A stretch of DNA of 64,000 nucleotides from Salinicoccus sp. RF5 (GTDB taxonomy: Bacteria; Bacillota; Bacilli; Staphylococcales; Salinicoccaceae), in NCBI RefSeq assembly GCF_020786625.1, contig NZ_JAJGRC010000001.1:868001-932000 (forward strand). Direction: 5' to 3'. Both the position numbers and the translations under genes were made by a program. The notes under the pieces are model-generated. The model did not search any database, was not told the DNA's origin, and worked only from the letters and a program-made list of their open reading frames with translations. Shown piece by piece: positions 17,445 to 26,350 of this stretch (positions are counted from its first letter, which is position 1; every line of letters starts with the position of its first letter).

Positions 17445-17807
17445 TCAGCTGATGATTGCGTTGTTCACGACCGCTTCCGGCTTTGCACCGAGGATCAGCA
17501 GGAATATTTCCGGCGCATCCGTATGCCTGTTCCTGTTGAGCAGGTCGCAGAACACTTCAAATCCCGGTGTCTTCTGGAGTTTCTCCACTTCATCGATGAG
17601 GATGTTCAGTACGGACAGCTTGATGAAGGCCGGCTGCGGCTCGCGCGCCTCTCCCGTGATGAGGTCCGCAAGATATCTGTACTTCACCTGAAGCTGTCTG
17701 GCGAAGCTTGTGACATGCTCGATCCTTGCGTAGAGTTCCGGGTGGTCTCTGCTGATTGCTCCGAGTTCCTTCTGTACCTGGTTGATGGTTTCCTGATTTG
17801 CATACAT
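17445..17807 (-). CDS. Conserved-looking 120-aa protein, unknown
   Basis: 120 residues, mostly helical (INQVQKELGAISRDHPEL, LSVLNILIDEVEKLQKTPG, LLNRNRHTDAPEIFLLILG). No family recognised. It starts 13 bp after the thioesterase stop with GGGGCGGACATAT upstream, so it is probably the second gene of that operon and ends at the terminator 17406-17435. Confidence 0.65.
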   Translation of the reverse strand: MYANQETINQVQKELGAISRDHPELYARIEHVTSFARQLQVKYRYLADLITGEAREPQPAFIKLSVLNILIDEVEKLQKTPGFEVFCDLLNRNRHTDAPEIFLLILGAKPEAVVNNAIIS

Positions 17808-17820
17808 ATATGTCCGCCCC

Positions 17821-18345
17821 CTATAGATTCCATGGTTTTTCGATGCTGATGTTCGTCGTCAGCTCTTTGCTGTGGTTACGGCGCTCCCGGCGCATTGCCG
17901 TACGCTGCGCATTGGATTCGTAGAGATATTTCTCCTCATCGGTTTCAGGCACGATGCCGGGCACCGGAATCGGACGCTTCGTCTCCTCGTCGAGTGCAAC
18001 GAATGTCAGGAAGGCCGTCGCCGCGACTTTCCTGTCCTCCGTCACGAGGTCTTCCGTGATGACCTTACAGAACACTTCCATGCTGTGGTTGCCGGTCGAA
18101 GTCACGAATGCCTCGATGCATACGGATTCTGCCTGTGTGATGGGATGCAGGAAGTCGATGGAGTCGATGGAAGCCGTGACGCATTCCTTCACCCTTGCAT
18201 GCCTTCTTGCCGCGAGTGACGCGACATTATCTATGCGCTTCATCAATACACCGCCGAACAGCGTATCGTAGTTGTTCAAGTCATTCGCAAACACCTGGTC
18301 GATGCTGATCACTTTACTGTCTTTTGGATTTTTGAAATCTGCCAT
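17821..18345 (-). CDS. Acyl-CoA thioesterase, hotdog fold (YkhA/BFIT type)
   Basis: 174 residues. The N-terminal half is the 4HBT hotdog signature of acyl-CoA hydrolases: NDLNNYDTLFGGVLMKRID (with the catalytic Asp region in VASLAARRHAR), DSIDFLHPITQAESVCIEAF and SMEVFCKVITEDL. Hydrolyses acyl-CoA to free acid and CoA. Start at 18345: GAGGTAGTAAGATT lies upstream of this ATG. Confidence 0.92.
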   Translation of the reverse strand: MADFKNPKDSKVISIDQVFANDLNNYDTLFGGVLMKRIDNVASLAARRHARVKECVTASIDSIDFLHPITQAESVCIEAFVTSTGNHSMEVFCKVITEDLVTEDRKVAATAFLTFVALDEETKRPIPVPGIVPETDEEKYLYESNAQRTAMRRERRNHSKELTTNISIEKPWNL

Positions 18346-18436
18346 AATCTTACTACCTCTCATTCATCTGATGGACCCATCCTACACCTTGAAAACCCTT
18401 TCCAAAAAATAGTGGTATTTCATGGGGTCCATAGAT

Positions 18437-18474
18437 AAAAACTATGAAAGCGTTCTTAGGCGCTATTCATAGTA
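18437..18474 (-). terminator. Terminator overlapping the end of the LysR gene
   Basis: CTATGAATAGCG / CGCTTTCATAG hairpin followed by TTTTTAT on the minus strand. The stem includes the last codons and stop (18463). Confidence 0.65.
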
Positions 18475-19341
18475 CTGCTGGAAGAATTTCAGCCATTCCT
18501 TTGTGATGAAGTTCATGTAGCGGTCGCGGTTCCATATGACGCCGAGCCGCCATTTCAGCACCGGCTCATGGATTTCCACCGTCACCGAGGAACTCTTGAG
18601 CAGTGCCGCGACGCTCTCAGGCAGGATGCAGACGCCGAGCTCCGCATTGATCATCTCCTCGATGAAGTGCCACTGGGCGGTGTTCGAGACGACCTTTGGG
18701 GTGAACCCTGCATTCTTGCACGCGGAAGTGATGATTTCATTCAAATAGAAATCCTCGTTGAACATGATGAAAGGCTCATCCTTGAGTGCCTTCAGATCGA
18801 TGGACGCCTTACCGGCGAGCGGATGATCCTTATGCACCACAAGCTTCATCGGTTCCGTCAGGAAATTGAAGGCATCGAAGTCCTCCCCTTCCGTCGGCAG
18901 CACCGTGATGCCGATGTCGATCGCGTCCTGCCTAAGCCGCGTCTCTATCGTGCCGCTGCCGCTCTCGATCAGCTGGAACGTGATCTCAGGGTATAGTTCA
19001 TGGAAGTCCTTGACGATGCCCATCAGCCTGCCGACATCCATGATCGGTGGCAGGCCGATTTTTATTTCACCCTGGCGCATGCCGACCATGTTCTTAAGAT
19101 CATTCTTCAGCTCCGAATGCCGGCGCAGTATCTCCTCGCACTGGTCGTAGAACACCTTGCCCGCATCCGTCAGCACGAACTTCCTGCGGTTGCGGTCGAA
19201 CAGCTGCATCCCGAGCTCCGTCTCCACATCATGGATCGCCTTGCTGATCGTCGGCTGCGATATGTACAGCTGGTTGGACGCCTCCGTCATGCTGCCGTGT
19301 CGTACGATGGCGGCAAAATAGCGCATATGCTTGATGTCCAT
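18463..19341 (-). CDS. LysR family regulator, CidR-like
   Basis: 292 residues. N-terminal winged HTH MDIKHMRYFAAIVRHGSMTE and LYISQPTISKAIHDVETELG; effector domain (~90-290) with IKIGLPPIMDVGRLMGIVKD and the IDIGITVLP hinge. Very like staphylococcal CidR in the MDIKHM-YF start and TISK motif. No cidAB/lrgAB genes in the window, so the target is unknown. ATG 19341 was preferred over an in-frame GTG at 19350, which sits only 2 nt after GAGGGG. Confidence 0.9.
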   Translation of the reverse strand: MDIKHMRYFAAIVRHGSMTEASNQLYISQPTISKAIHDVETELGMQLFDRNRRKFVLTDAGKVFYDQCEEILRRHSELKNDLKNMVGMRQGEIKIGLPPIMDVGRLMGIVKDFHELYPEITFQLIESGSGTIETRLRQDAIDIGITVLPTEGEDFDAFNFLTEPMKLVVHKDHPLAGKASIDLKALKDEPFIMFNEDFYLNEIITSACKNAGFTPKVVSNTAQWHFIEEMINAELGVCILPESVAALLKSSSVTVEIHEPVLKWRLGVIWNRDRYMNFITKEWLKFFQQYYE

Positions 19342-19557
19342 TTGAAACACTTCCCCTCACTCACATTTTACAAAGACCTTTCATATTATACCCTTTCATT
19401 CCCAAGTGAACAAAAAAATCCAGGGCGCAATTCTCTCGACCTCATAAGCTTCTCTCACTATAAATATTTCAAATGTTTAGATAACTCCAATTCGGAAATC
19501 TAATAGTAAATGGACTTATAGATGAAAGTTGCATCCAAATATAAGGAGGCGAAGCAC

Positions 19558-20868
19558 ATGAGCAGGAAAGAAAGAGTGTGGTATGAAGAGAGCGGCAACA
19601 GGCTCGATCCGGGTCTGATTGAACAGCTGCGCAAGGACCAGAGGAATGTCTACCAGGCAACGGGGACGAGTGAAATCCCGATCATCATAAAGTGCAGACA
19701 GGGATGCCGGGACGCGGAGAAGGACGACCTTTTCCAGAAATGCAATGTGGATTCCCATAACCATCTGGACCGTGAAATGCGCATCATCAACAGCATGAAG
19801 GGGACACTGACACCGGACAAGATCAGGCAGATCAAGGATCACGAGGCCGTTGAACGGATATACTATGACCGCCCCGTCTCTGCATACCTGGATATCACGG
19901 ATTCGCAGATCGGGTCGGCACAGGTCAGGACCGACCATAACCTCAGCGGTGAAGGGGTGACAATCGCCGTACTCGATACCGGCATCCACCCCCATGATGA
20001 TTTGACCACACCCGAGAACCGCATCATCGCCTTCCATGATGTCATCAATGGAGAGACGGAGCCCTATGATGATAACGGCCATGGTACCCACTGCGCCGGA
20101 GATGCAGCAGGAAACGGCGCAATGTCGGATGGGGAATACAAGGGACCTGCACCGGAGGCATCCCTCATCGGAGTGAAGGTGTTGAACGGCTCAGGCGGCG
20201 GCAACCTGTCCAATATCATTGAAGGCATCGAATGGTGCATGGAAAATAAGGAGGAATACGGTATACAAATTCTCTCCCTGTCACTCGGTTCGGAAGCCTA
20301 CGAGTCATTCAGGAGGGACCCGCTGTCACTGGCCGCCCAGGAAGCATGGCAGGCCGGCATGATCGTATGCGCCGCAGCCGGCAACAGCGGTCCGGCCCCC
20401 TCCACCATCGGCACGCCCGCCATCAATCCATTCATCATCACCGTCGGTGCCACAGACGACCGGGATACAGTCGAACGGACGGACGATGAAATTGCCGAAT
20501 ACTCCAGCCGCGGACCAACCATCGACCAGTTCGTCAAACCCGACATCTACGCCCCCGGCACAAACATCGTCTCACTGCTGTCACCCGATTCTACAGTAGC
20601 AGCCGAACGCGCCGAACAGATCGTCGATGAATACTATATCCAGATGTCCGGCACATCCATGGCCACACCGATATGTACAGGCGTCATCGCCCTCATGCTT
20701 GAAGCAAACCCAGACTTGAGCCCGAATGATGTAAAGAGCATCCTCCAGATGACCGGCGACCCGGCATTCGGCAGCGGGTGGGGCTACATCGATGCACGAC
20801 TCGCTGTCGAGATGGCGATGCGTCAGGCAGAAGATCGGCAGGCATCCGCTTCAGCAGACGGGCAGTGA
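19558..20868 (+). CDS. aprX: AprX-type intracellular subtilisin-like serine protease (S8)
   Basis: 436 residues. Complete triad: Asp140 (VLDTGIHPH), His175 (GHGTHCAG) and Ser367 (GTSMATP), with oxyanion Asn in AAAGNSGP. No secretion signal, and the N-terminal ~120 residues look like the AprX pro-region, so a cytoplasmic protease is expected. ATG 19558 is set by AAGGAGGCGAAGCAC. Compared with typical AprX the C-terminus ends shortly after the catalytic domain. Followed by the tandem repeat array. Confidence 0.93.
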   Translation: MSRKERVWYEESGNRLDPGLIEQLRKDQRNVYQATGTSEIPIIIKCRQGCRDAEKDDLFQKCNVDSHNHLDREMRIINSMKGTLTPDKIRQIKDHEAVERIYYDRPVSAYLDITDSQIGSAQVRTDHNLSGEGVTIAVLDTGIHPHDDLTTPENRIIAFHDVINGETEPYDDNGHGTHCAGDAAGNGAMSDGEYKGPAPEASLIGVKVLNGSGGGNLSNIIEGIEWCMENKEEYGIQILSLSLGSEAYESFRRDPLSLAAQEAWQAGMIVCAAAGNSGPAPSTIGTPAINPFIITVGATDDRDTVERTDDEIAEYSSRGPTIDQFVKPDIYAPGTNIVSLLSPDSTVAAERAEQIVDEYYIQMSGTSMATPICTGVIALMLEANPDLSPNDVKSILQMTGDPAFGSGWGYIDARLAVEMAMRQAEDRQASASADGQ

Positions 20869-20898
20869 TGGATGTAAATGGGGTGCGGGGTTTATTCA

Positions 20899-21300
20899 CA
20901 GTGGTGAGCGCTCCGACTGTGAGTTAAGTCTCCAACTCACCGTCGTGAGCAAAACGATGGCAAGTTAACCCTCCAACTCACCGTCGCAGGCGAAACGACG
21001 GCAAGTTAACCCCCTAACTCACCGTCGCAGGCGAAACGATGGCAAGTTAACCCCCTAACTCACCGTCGCAGGCAAAACGATGGCAAGTTAACCCGCCAAC
21101 TCACCGTCGCAGACAGAACGATGGCAAGTTAAGTCTCCAATTCACCGTCGCAGACGAAACGACGGCAAGTTAAGCCTCCAATTCACCGTCGCAGACAGAA
21201 CGATGGCAAGTTAATGCCCCAACTCACCGTCGCAGGCGAAACGACGGCAAGTTAACCCTCCAACTCACCGTCGCAGACGAAACGATGGCAAGTTAACCAT
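20899..21300. repeat. Tandem array of about ten 41-bp units
   Basis: Nine units start at 20940, 20981, 21022, 21063, 21104, 21145, 21186, 21227 and 21268, spaced exactly 41 bp, preceded by one diverged copy (20899). Each begins CCGTCG and contains CGAYGGCAAGTTAA, so CCGTCG pairs with CGACGG (9-nt loop); a second weaker dyad is AGTT...AACT, extended to GTGAGTT...AACTCAC in the first copy. The variable part is the 8-10 nt after GTTAA. Every unit has TAA and 41 is not a multiple of 3, so it is non-coding. It fills the convergent gap between aprX and the MBL gene. Confidence 0.95.
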
Positions 21301-21347
21301 AAATAAGGCACCCTCTGCCATTATTCGGTAGAGGATGCCTTATTTTT
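21301..21347. terminator. Bidirectional terminator at end of repeat array
   Basis: AAATAAGGCA...CCTCT / AGAGG...TGCCTTATTTTT stem-loop. It abuts the last repeat unit and the stop of the MBL gene at 21364. Confidence 0.8.
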
Positions 21348-21363
21348 ATGAATAAAACCTCGT

Positions 21364-22098
21364 CTATACTTCAATCTCCATTCCTACTTCCGCCAATACA
21401 ACATTCTCTCCTCCTGCTGACTTGGCAGACGCTAAAAGCTCATCGAGATTGCCGTAATGCGGCAGATGGGACAGCACAAGTTTTCCGACCCCTGCCTTCG
21501 CTGCGAGCCCGCCGACTTCCTCGGCATTCATGTGCCCCATCTTCTCACCGTCTTCACCGGCGTACAGGCTGCATTCCGAAATCAATACGTCCGCCCCTTC
21601 CGCAAAACGCACGAGGCTCTTACGGTAGCTCGTGTCTGCGGTATAGACGAGCACATGCCCATCATCATCAGTGATCCGCATGGCGTATGTCTCGACCGTA
21701 TGGGCATTCTTGTGGAACTCGATCGAGAACGGTCCGACTTTGAATGTGCTGTCCTTTCCATATGCGTGGAAGGTGTTGTTCCGCACCTTGTTCACCTGAC
21801 CCTCGACGCCCTTATCCTTCGGTCCGTAGAAATTGAGTGTCTTATCCACCCGGCCGAGCTGCGTGCTGATCATCCGTCCGAACAGGAATGATCCGATATC
21901 GACGGAATGATCATAATGATAGTGGCTGAGGAAAATGTGGTGCAGATCATTCAGGTCGATGTAGTTCTGCACATGGGCGGCGACCCCGCTCCCCGCATCG
22001 AGCAGAATCGAGAAACCGTCCTTCTCGACGAGATAGCCAGAAGTCGGTCCATTCTGCTTCGGGAACCCGCCCCACATGCCGACAACTGTACATTTCAT
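21364..22098 (-). CDS. MBL-fold metallohydrolase (YhfI/RNase Z-like)
   Basis: 244 residues. Metallo-beta-lactamase fold with the zinc motif SHYHYDHSVD (HxHxDH), the later Asp in VYTADTSY and the His in SHLPHYG. The opening CTVVGMWGGFPKQNGPTSGYL matches the YhfI group. No RNase Z exosite is evident, so a small-molecule or nucleotide phosphodiesterase is as likely. ATG 22098 chosen with GGGAGTGG upstream and by family start. Confidence 0.88.
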   Translation of the reverse strand: MKCTVVGMWGGFPKQNGPTSGYLVEKDGFSILLDAGSGVAAHVQNYIDLNDLHHIFLSHYHYDHSVDIGSFLFGRMISTQLGRVDKTLNFYGPKDKGVEGQVNKVRNNTFHAYGKDSTFKVGPFSIEFHKNAHTVETYAMRITDDDGHVLVYTADTSYRKSLVRFAEGADVLISECSLYAGEDGEKMGHMNAEEVGGLAAKAGVGKLVLSHLPHYGNLDELLASAKSAGGENVVLAEVGMEIEV

Positions 22099-22141
22099 GT
22101 TATCCACTCCCATTCATCATATTTTGAATAAAACCCCTCGC

Positions 22142-22918
22142 CTACCCGATCCTGAAGTGCCTGTTCATGCGCTCCAGTGTGCCGAGGATGCTGATGGCGG
22201 CAAGATAGCTCGTCTTCGGATTATCAGGCAGCGGCTGGTTCTCCACTTTGAATTCCGCTTTGCCGAATGCCCCTTCGACTTCGATATGATGGATGTTGCG
22301 GTCGACATTCGGATCTGCGATCAGCGTCACTTCCGTCTCCTCGATGCCCATGCCGGCCATGCCGAGGATGATCGCCACGTTCATATTCTGCGGATAGAGT
22401 GTGATGGCCTCCTTCGCCCTGCCGTCGAACACGACCCGTTCGGACTGCAGATCCTCATAGCTGAGTGCAGCCGCGGGCTTCCTCGTCGTCAGCCTGACAC
22501 GCTTCAATTCCCCATGGGACTGGGCATTCTGTATGAGGTCCAGGCCGCCGACCGCACCGGATGGCAGATGGAGGGTGTGGTCATATTTTTTCGCAATCTG
22601 CATCAATTCGGCCACAAGTGCACCGTCCGCCAGGGCACCGACACTGATCAGCATCGCGTCCTTGTGCTTGAGCACTTCCGGCATATGCGACTTCACCACT
22701 TCCCCATTTGCCGCTTCCACTACGATGTCTATATCTGACGATAGGAATGCCTCAAGGTCCGTATACAGCGTGATCCCAAACTCATCTTCCAGGTGCTGAT
22801 ACTTTTCTTCATTCCTCACAAAGACGCTTTTGACCTTCAAATTTTCATGGCGGTCATGATTGATCCGCTCCATCATCACATTCGCAATTGCCCCTGCGCC
22901 AATGATTCCGATATCCAT
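22142..22918 (-). CDS. nadX: L-aspartate dehydrogenase (NadX)
   Basis: 258 residues. Rossmann start MDIGIIGAGAIANVMMER; EAANGEVVKSHMPEVL; the DUF108 domain has LPSGAVGGLDLI, RLTTRKPAA and PQNMNVAIILGMAG. Converts L-aspartate to iminoaspartate with NAD(P)+, feeding NAD synthesis in place of NadB, or working in aspartate breakdown. No nadA or nadC nearby. GGGGGATC precedes ATG. Confidence 0.92.
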   Translation of the reverse strand: MDIGIIGAGAIANVMMERINHDRHENLKVKSVFVRNEEKYQHLEDEFGITLYTDLEAFLSSDIDIVVEAANGEVVKSHMPEVLKHKDAMLISVGALADGALVAELMQIAKKYDHTLHLPSGAVGGLDLIQNAQSHGELKRVRLTTRKPAAALSYEDLQSERVVFDGRAKEAITLYPQNMNVAIILGMAGMGIEETEVTLIADPNVDRNIHHIEVEGAFGKAEFKVENQPLPDNPKTSYLAAISILGTLERMNRHFRIG

Positions 22919-23066
22919 ATTGATCCCCCTTCACATATTCATCTAATCCTACTCTACCCTAACATCGGCCTGAAATACATAAAGATGGAATGCCTCCCGC
23001 AATCAGAAACATGAGAACGACAGAATCGGGTAGAGGATAGGGACTAAATGATTGGAGGGAAACATC

Positions 23067-23372
23067 ATGGCAGTACTATTACAGGTGGATTTTGAAATGG
23101 AGGGCCCTTTCGGCACTGAAATGGCGGAAGGGTTCAGGGATCTTGCTGAAAGCATCAATGAAGAGCCGGGCTTCCTGTGGAAGATCTGGACGGAGAATGA
23201 AAATGAAGGTGAAGCCGGTGGCATCTATGTATTCGAAACGAAAGAGGATGCCGAGAACTACTTGAAGATGCATACCGAACGGCTCGCAGGCTTCGGCATC
23301 ACAGATGTGAACGGTAAGATATTCAATATCAACCAGCAGCTCTCAAAAATCAATAATGCACCGATGGAATAG
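23067..23372 (+). CDS. YdhR-type ABM-domain monooxygenase-like protein
   Basis: 101 residues, ferredoxin-like ABM fold: LLQVDFEMEGPFGTEMAEGF, INEEPGFLWKIWTENENEG, GIYVFETKEDAENYLKMH. The EPGFLWKIW and GGIYVF motifs mark the putative monooxygenase YdhR family. Substrate unknown. GGAGGGAAACATC fixes ATG 23067. Confidence 0.88.
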   Translation: MAVLLQVDFEMEGPFGTEMAEGFRDLAESINEEPGFLWKIWTENENEGEAGGIYVFETKEDAENYLKMHTERLAGFGITDVNGKIFNINQQLSKINNAPME

Positions 23373-23407
23373 AAATGCAGAGCCCGAACGGGCCCTGCAT
23401 TTTTTTA
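23373..23407. terminator. Bidirectional terminator
   Basis: AAATGCAG-GCCC...GGGC-CTGCATTTTTTT hairpin between stops at 23372 and 23424. Confidence 0.9.
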
Positions 23408-23423
23408 CATTCATCATATATCC

Positions 23424-23603
23424 TCAATCATACGCCTTCTCCTGGTAGTCCGGATGATCTTCATCCGGTATCACAAGGCAGTTGGCCGGATAGTTCACGC
23501 CGCTTGAGAAGCCCTCTTCCTCCTTGTATACGAGCAACAGGTCCGCTTCAGGAATCGTCTGTATGATCGTATAGACGACCCCTTTATATTCGATGGTCCG
23601 CAT
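23424..23603 (-). CDS. Small protein, unknown
   Basis: 59 residues (MRTIEYKGVVYTIIQTIPEA, ending PDEDHPDYQEKAYD), a compact beta-rich acidic protein. AAAGGAGGTGAATGGC before ATG 23603 is a very strong ribosome site. It follows the DHFR-like gene by 43 bp and probably shares its transcript. No family recognised. Confidence 0.7.
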   Translation of the reverse strand: MRTIEYKGVVYTIIQTIPEADLLLVYKEEEGFSSGVNYPANCLVIPDEDHPDYQEKAYD

Positions 23604-23646
23604 GCCATTCACCTCCTTTTTCAACAGGCGCCCCTTAAGGCACTTC

Positions 23647-24192
23647 CTACGCCCTTCCATAGATCAGCTGGACGACACCGGAGTCATATCTGTTCACTTT
23701 CTGGAGCTCGAGGTCGAGCCGCCCTTCAATATTGCTGAACAGCGGCTTGCCCCGGCCGAGGACGACCGGGTGGACGGAGAGCCGGTATTCATCGACAAGC
23801 CCCAGGTTGACGCATTCTGCAATCAGTTCGGCACCGCCGTACAGCCAGAGGTCCCGTCCTGCCTGCGCCTTCAATCTCTCAACAGCGCCTTCGACATCAT
23901 CAGAGAATGTCACATTGCCCTCCGTTCCGCGCTTCGAGCGTGAAAAGACGACCTTCTCCTTATCTTCAACCATCTGCATCATCTCTTTGTCGAGGTCGGA
24001 CACTTCCCCTTCCGGAACATAAGATTTCCACAAGTCATAGCTCTTCCTGCCGAAGAGTATAGTGTCCACCGATTCGAGGAAGGCCGTAAAGTCCATCTCC
24101 GGATCCATGATGCACCAGTCTATTTCCCCGTGTTCCCCTTCAATGAAACCATCCAATGTTACAGCAAGATCCAGTACGACGCGTCGCGCCAT
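23647..24192 (-). CDS. Dihydrofolate reductase-like (RibD C-terminal family) protein
   Basis: 181 residues. Motifs of the YyaP/YwjB DHFR-like group: VVLDLAVTLDGFIEGEHGEID, ILFGRKSYDLWKSY, VFSRSKRG, DLWLYGGAELIAECVNLGLVDEYRL and HPVVLGRGKPLF. NADPH-dependent reductase fold; substrate unknown and distinct from true FolA. Confidence 0.9.
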   Translation of the reverse strand: MARRVVLDLAVTLDGFIEGEHGEIDWCIMDPEMDFTAFLESVDTILFGRKSYDLWKSYVPEGEVSDLDKEMMQMVEDKEKVVFSRSKRGTEGNVTFSDDVEGAVERLKAQAGRDLWLYGGAELIAECVNLGLVDEYRLSVHPVVLGRGKPLFSNIEGRLDLELQKVNRYDSGVVQLIYGRA

Positions 24193-24347
24193 GGCAACTC
24201 CCCCATCCTTTTGCCCTCATCATATCATATGACGCTGTTACGCGGGTGTAACCGCTCCGTCATTTTTGTAACGGATTCTTAACACCCTTTACAATTGAAA
24301 TCCGCTCATAAGGGGGTATATATTGAGTGGGAATGAAACCTGAAAAA

Positions 24348-24367
24348 CCCCATGAGTGTACATGGGG
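24348..24367 (+). promoter_or_regulatory. Stem-loop in leader of the acyltransferase gene
   Basis: CCCCATG-AGTGTA-CATGGGG, a 7-bp GC-rich hairpin 20 nt upstream of ATG 24388, with no T-run. Could affect translation or mRNA stability. Inference only. Confidence 0.4.
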
Positions 24368-24387
24368 ACTGATGGGAGCGCATAATC

Positions 24388-25428
24388 ATGTCACAGAAGA
24401 AACGCTTCACAGAGATTGATGCACTGAGGGGGCTCGCCGCCATTGCGGTCATCCTCTTCCACTATACAACCTACTACGACGGACGCTTCGGCCACCTGAA
24501 GGATGGCTATATCGACTGGTTCTGGTTCGGTGAATACGGCGTGCAGCTGTTCTTCATCATCAGCGGATTCGTCATCTACATGTCCATCATGCGGGCACGG
24601 TCCGCTTCCGATTTCGCCATCAAGCGGTCCATCCGGCTGTATCCGTCGTATATGTTCGCCGTGGCCCTCACGTTCATCATCGTGTCGATGTCGGTGATGG
24701 ATGACCTCAAGGTCGGGTTCGGCGAGGCCCTGATCAACATGACCATGCTTCAGGACTTCTTCACCGGCATCGGCCGGGTCGACGGCGTCTACTGGACACT
24801 CCGTGTGGAGCTGACCTTCTATGTGCTGATGGGTGTCCTGCTGCTGTTCGGGAAGGCGAAGCACATCATGCCCGTCACAGTCGGCTGGCTTGTGGCTTCC
24901 GTGCTGATCCAGATCGTCCACCGCACGGTAGATACGGAACTGACTTCGATCATCCGTGAATACTCCATCGCAAGCTTCAGCCATATGTTCATCATCGGCA
25001 TGATGTTCTATGCTATCTGGCAGCACGGCCACCGGTTCAAATACCACATGGTGATGGCGATGGCGGTCATCTACGACATCTTTTTCCAGAGTGTCGAGAA
25101 CGCGATGTTTACACTGCTGTTCATCACCGTCTTCCACCTGATACTCGCCGGCAGGCTGAAGTTCCTGAGTTCGAAGGTGTTCGTCTTCTTCGGCACCATC
25201 TCGTATCCGGTCTACCTGGTCCACCAGAATATCGGCTATGTAATGATCAACCGGATGGAATCCACCGGACTCGTACACGAAATTTACCTGCTGATTCCAA
25301 TCGGTGTCAGCATACTGCTGGCATACGCCATCCACCGCCTCATCGAGCAGCCGAGCCACAATGCGCTCTACAGGCTGTATAAGGAGAGACGCGACGCATA
25401 TCCGGAAGGCGCCATGCTGAAGCGGTGA
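24388..25428 (+). CDS. Acyltransferase-3 family membrane O-acyltransferase
   Basis: 346 residues with about ten TM segments. Typical start EIDALRGLAAIAVILFHYTT, catalytic-type His in FHY, QLFFIISGFVIYMS and RIGR-like IKRSIRLYPSYMFAVAL. Transfers acyl groups to surface carbohydrates. It lacks the extracellular SGNH domain of OatA, so it is not the peptidoglycan enzyme. Single gene. Confidence 0.9.
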   Translation: MSQKKRFTEIDALRGLAAIAVILFHYTTYYDGRFGHLKDGYIDWFWFGEYGVQLFFIISGFVIYMSIMRARSASDFAIKRSIRLYPSYMFAVALTFIIVSMSVMDDLKVGFGEALINMTMLQDFFTGIGRVDGVYWTLRVELTFYVLMGVLLLFGKAKHIMPVTVGWLVASVLIQIVHRTVDTELTSIIREYSIASFSHMFIIGMMFYAIWQHGHRFKYHMVMAMAVIYDIFFQSVENAMFTLLFITVFHLILAGRLKFLSSKVFVFFGTISYPVYLVHQNIGYVMINRMESTGLVHEIYLLIPIGVSILLAYAIHRLIEQPSHNALYRLYKERRDAYPEGAMLKR

Positions 25429-25431
25429 TGG

Positions 25432-25460
25432 AAAAACCTCCAGAATCTTGGAGGTTTTTT
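25432..25460. terminator. Bidirectional terminator, end of nan operon
   Basis: AAAAACCTCCAGAATCTTGGAGGTTTTTT lies between the acyltransferase stop (25428) and the rpiR stop (25508). The perfect stem has runs of A and T on both sides. Confidence 0.9.
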
Positions 25461-25507
25461 CAGTTATATTATGTTGTTAGCATGTCATTTTATAGAATTC
25501 ATTATTC

Positions 25508-26344
25508 TTAATATAACTTTCCAGTAATACTCTCACTTATAATCATTTTGGATTCTTCTGCTCTTTCGAAATTTCTGATAGTCAAACCTGTACAAATCAA
25601 ATCAATCACAAATAACTGAGCAACTTTAGAAACAAGAGAACCACTATCCAATGGACTTTCTTTTGCAGAAGATAACAGTATACAATCAGAAAGCTTTGTT
25701 AAAGGAGATTTACTGTAGTTAGTTATGGAAATTACTTTAGCACCTTTCTTCTTAGCCGCTTCCACGCTATCTACAGTATCTTTAGAACTTCCTGTGAGAC
25801 TGATCGCGATTACGATAGTATCAGTATCCATAGAGGCTGTTCTCATTATTTGAAAGTGAGGATCTCCGAAAACTTCGACATTAATGCCAATCCTGAGTAA
25901 TCTTGTTTGCATATCAAGTGCTGCAATGGAAGAAGATCCTACACCGAAGATTACAACCTTCTTACCATCCTCAATAAGTTGCAGGGCTTCCTGCAATTTA
26001 CGTTCATCAATCACATGATATGAGTCTTCAATGGCAGTAACCATGTTCTTCTTAACTTTATAAACATATGAATCATCTTGGTTCTCTTCGTCATTTGAAT
26101 CTATTTCTTTCGCCAAGGAGAATTTAAATTCTTGAAATCCTTTATAGCCGATTTTTCTAAATAAACGTAGCACCGTTGCTTCTCCTACACTACACGCTTC
26201 TGAAAGTTCCGTCAGAGAATGATACAGCACATGGTCAGTATTGTTTATAATGTATTGATATATCTTGTGCTCCGACTTAGTAAAATTTTGTTTAGCTTGT
26301 TCCAGCCTTATAGTGGCTTTTATTTCTTGATTTCCTTTATTCAA
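25508..26344 (-). CDS. RpiR/MurR family regulator of the sialic acid operon
   Basis: 278 residues. N-terminal RpiR HTH (~1-80): FTKSEHKIYQYIINNTDHVL, LSEACSVGEATVLRLFRKIG; C-terminal SIS sugar-phosphate domain (~110-260) with KKVVIFGVGSSSIAALDMQ and AISLTGSSKDTVDSVEAAK. Like staphylococcal NanR, it likely binds an amino-sugar phosphate and represses nan genes. The start codon is TTG (26344), 4 nt after the nanK stop, with AGGTAGG upstream. Confidence 0.9.
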   Translation of the reverse strand: MNKGNQEIKATIRLEQAKQNFTKSEHKIYQYIINNTDHVLYHSLTELSEACSVGEATVLRLFRKIGYKGFQEFKFSLAKEIDSNDEENQDDSYVYKVKKNMVTAIEDSYHVIDERKLQEALQLIEDGKKVVIFGVGSSSIAALDMQTRLLRIGINVEVFGDPHFQIMRTASMDTDTIVIAISLTGSSKDTVDSVEAAKKKGAKVISITNYSKSPLTKLSDCILLSSAKESPLDSGSLVSKVAQLFVIDLICTGLTIRNFERAEESKMIISESITGKLY

Positions 26345-26350
26345 ATCTGC

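Noticed and set aside
20899..21300. Possible CRISPR array (regular repeats with short variable segments)
   Set aside because: The whole 41-bp unit repeats; the variable part is only ~8-10 nt and itself recurs between copies, and no cas genes are near.
24314..24319. GGGTAT as a SigB -10 for the acyltransferase gene
   Set aside because: No GTTT-like -35 at the required 12-15 bp spacing.
24391..25359. 322-aa minus-strand frame opposite the acyltransferase
   Set aside because: His/Asp-rich shadow of transmembrane codons, no ribosome site.
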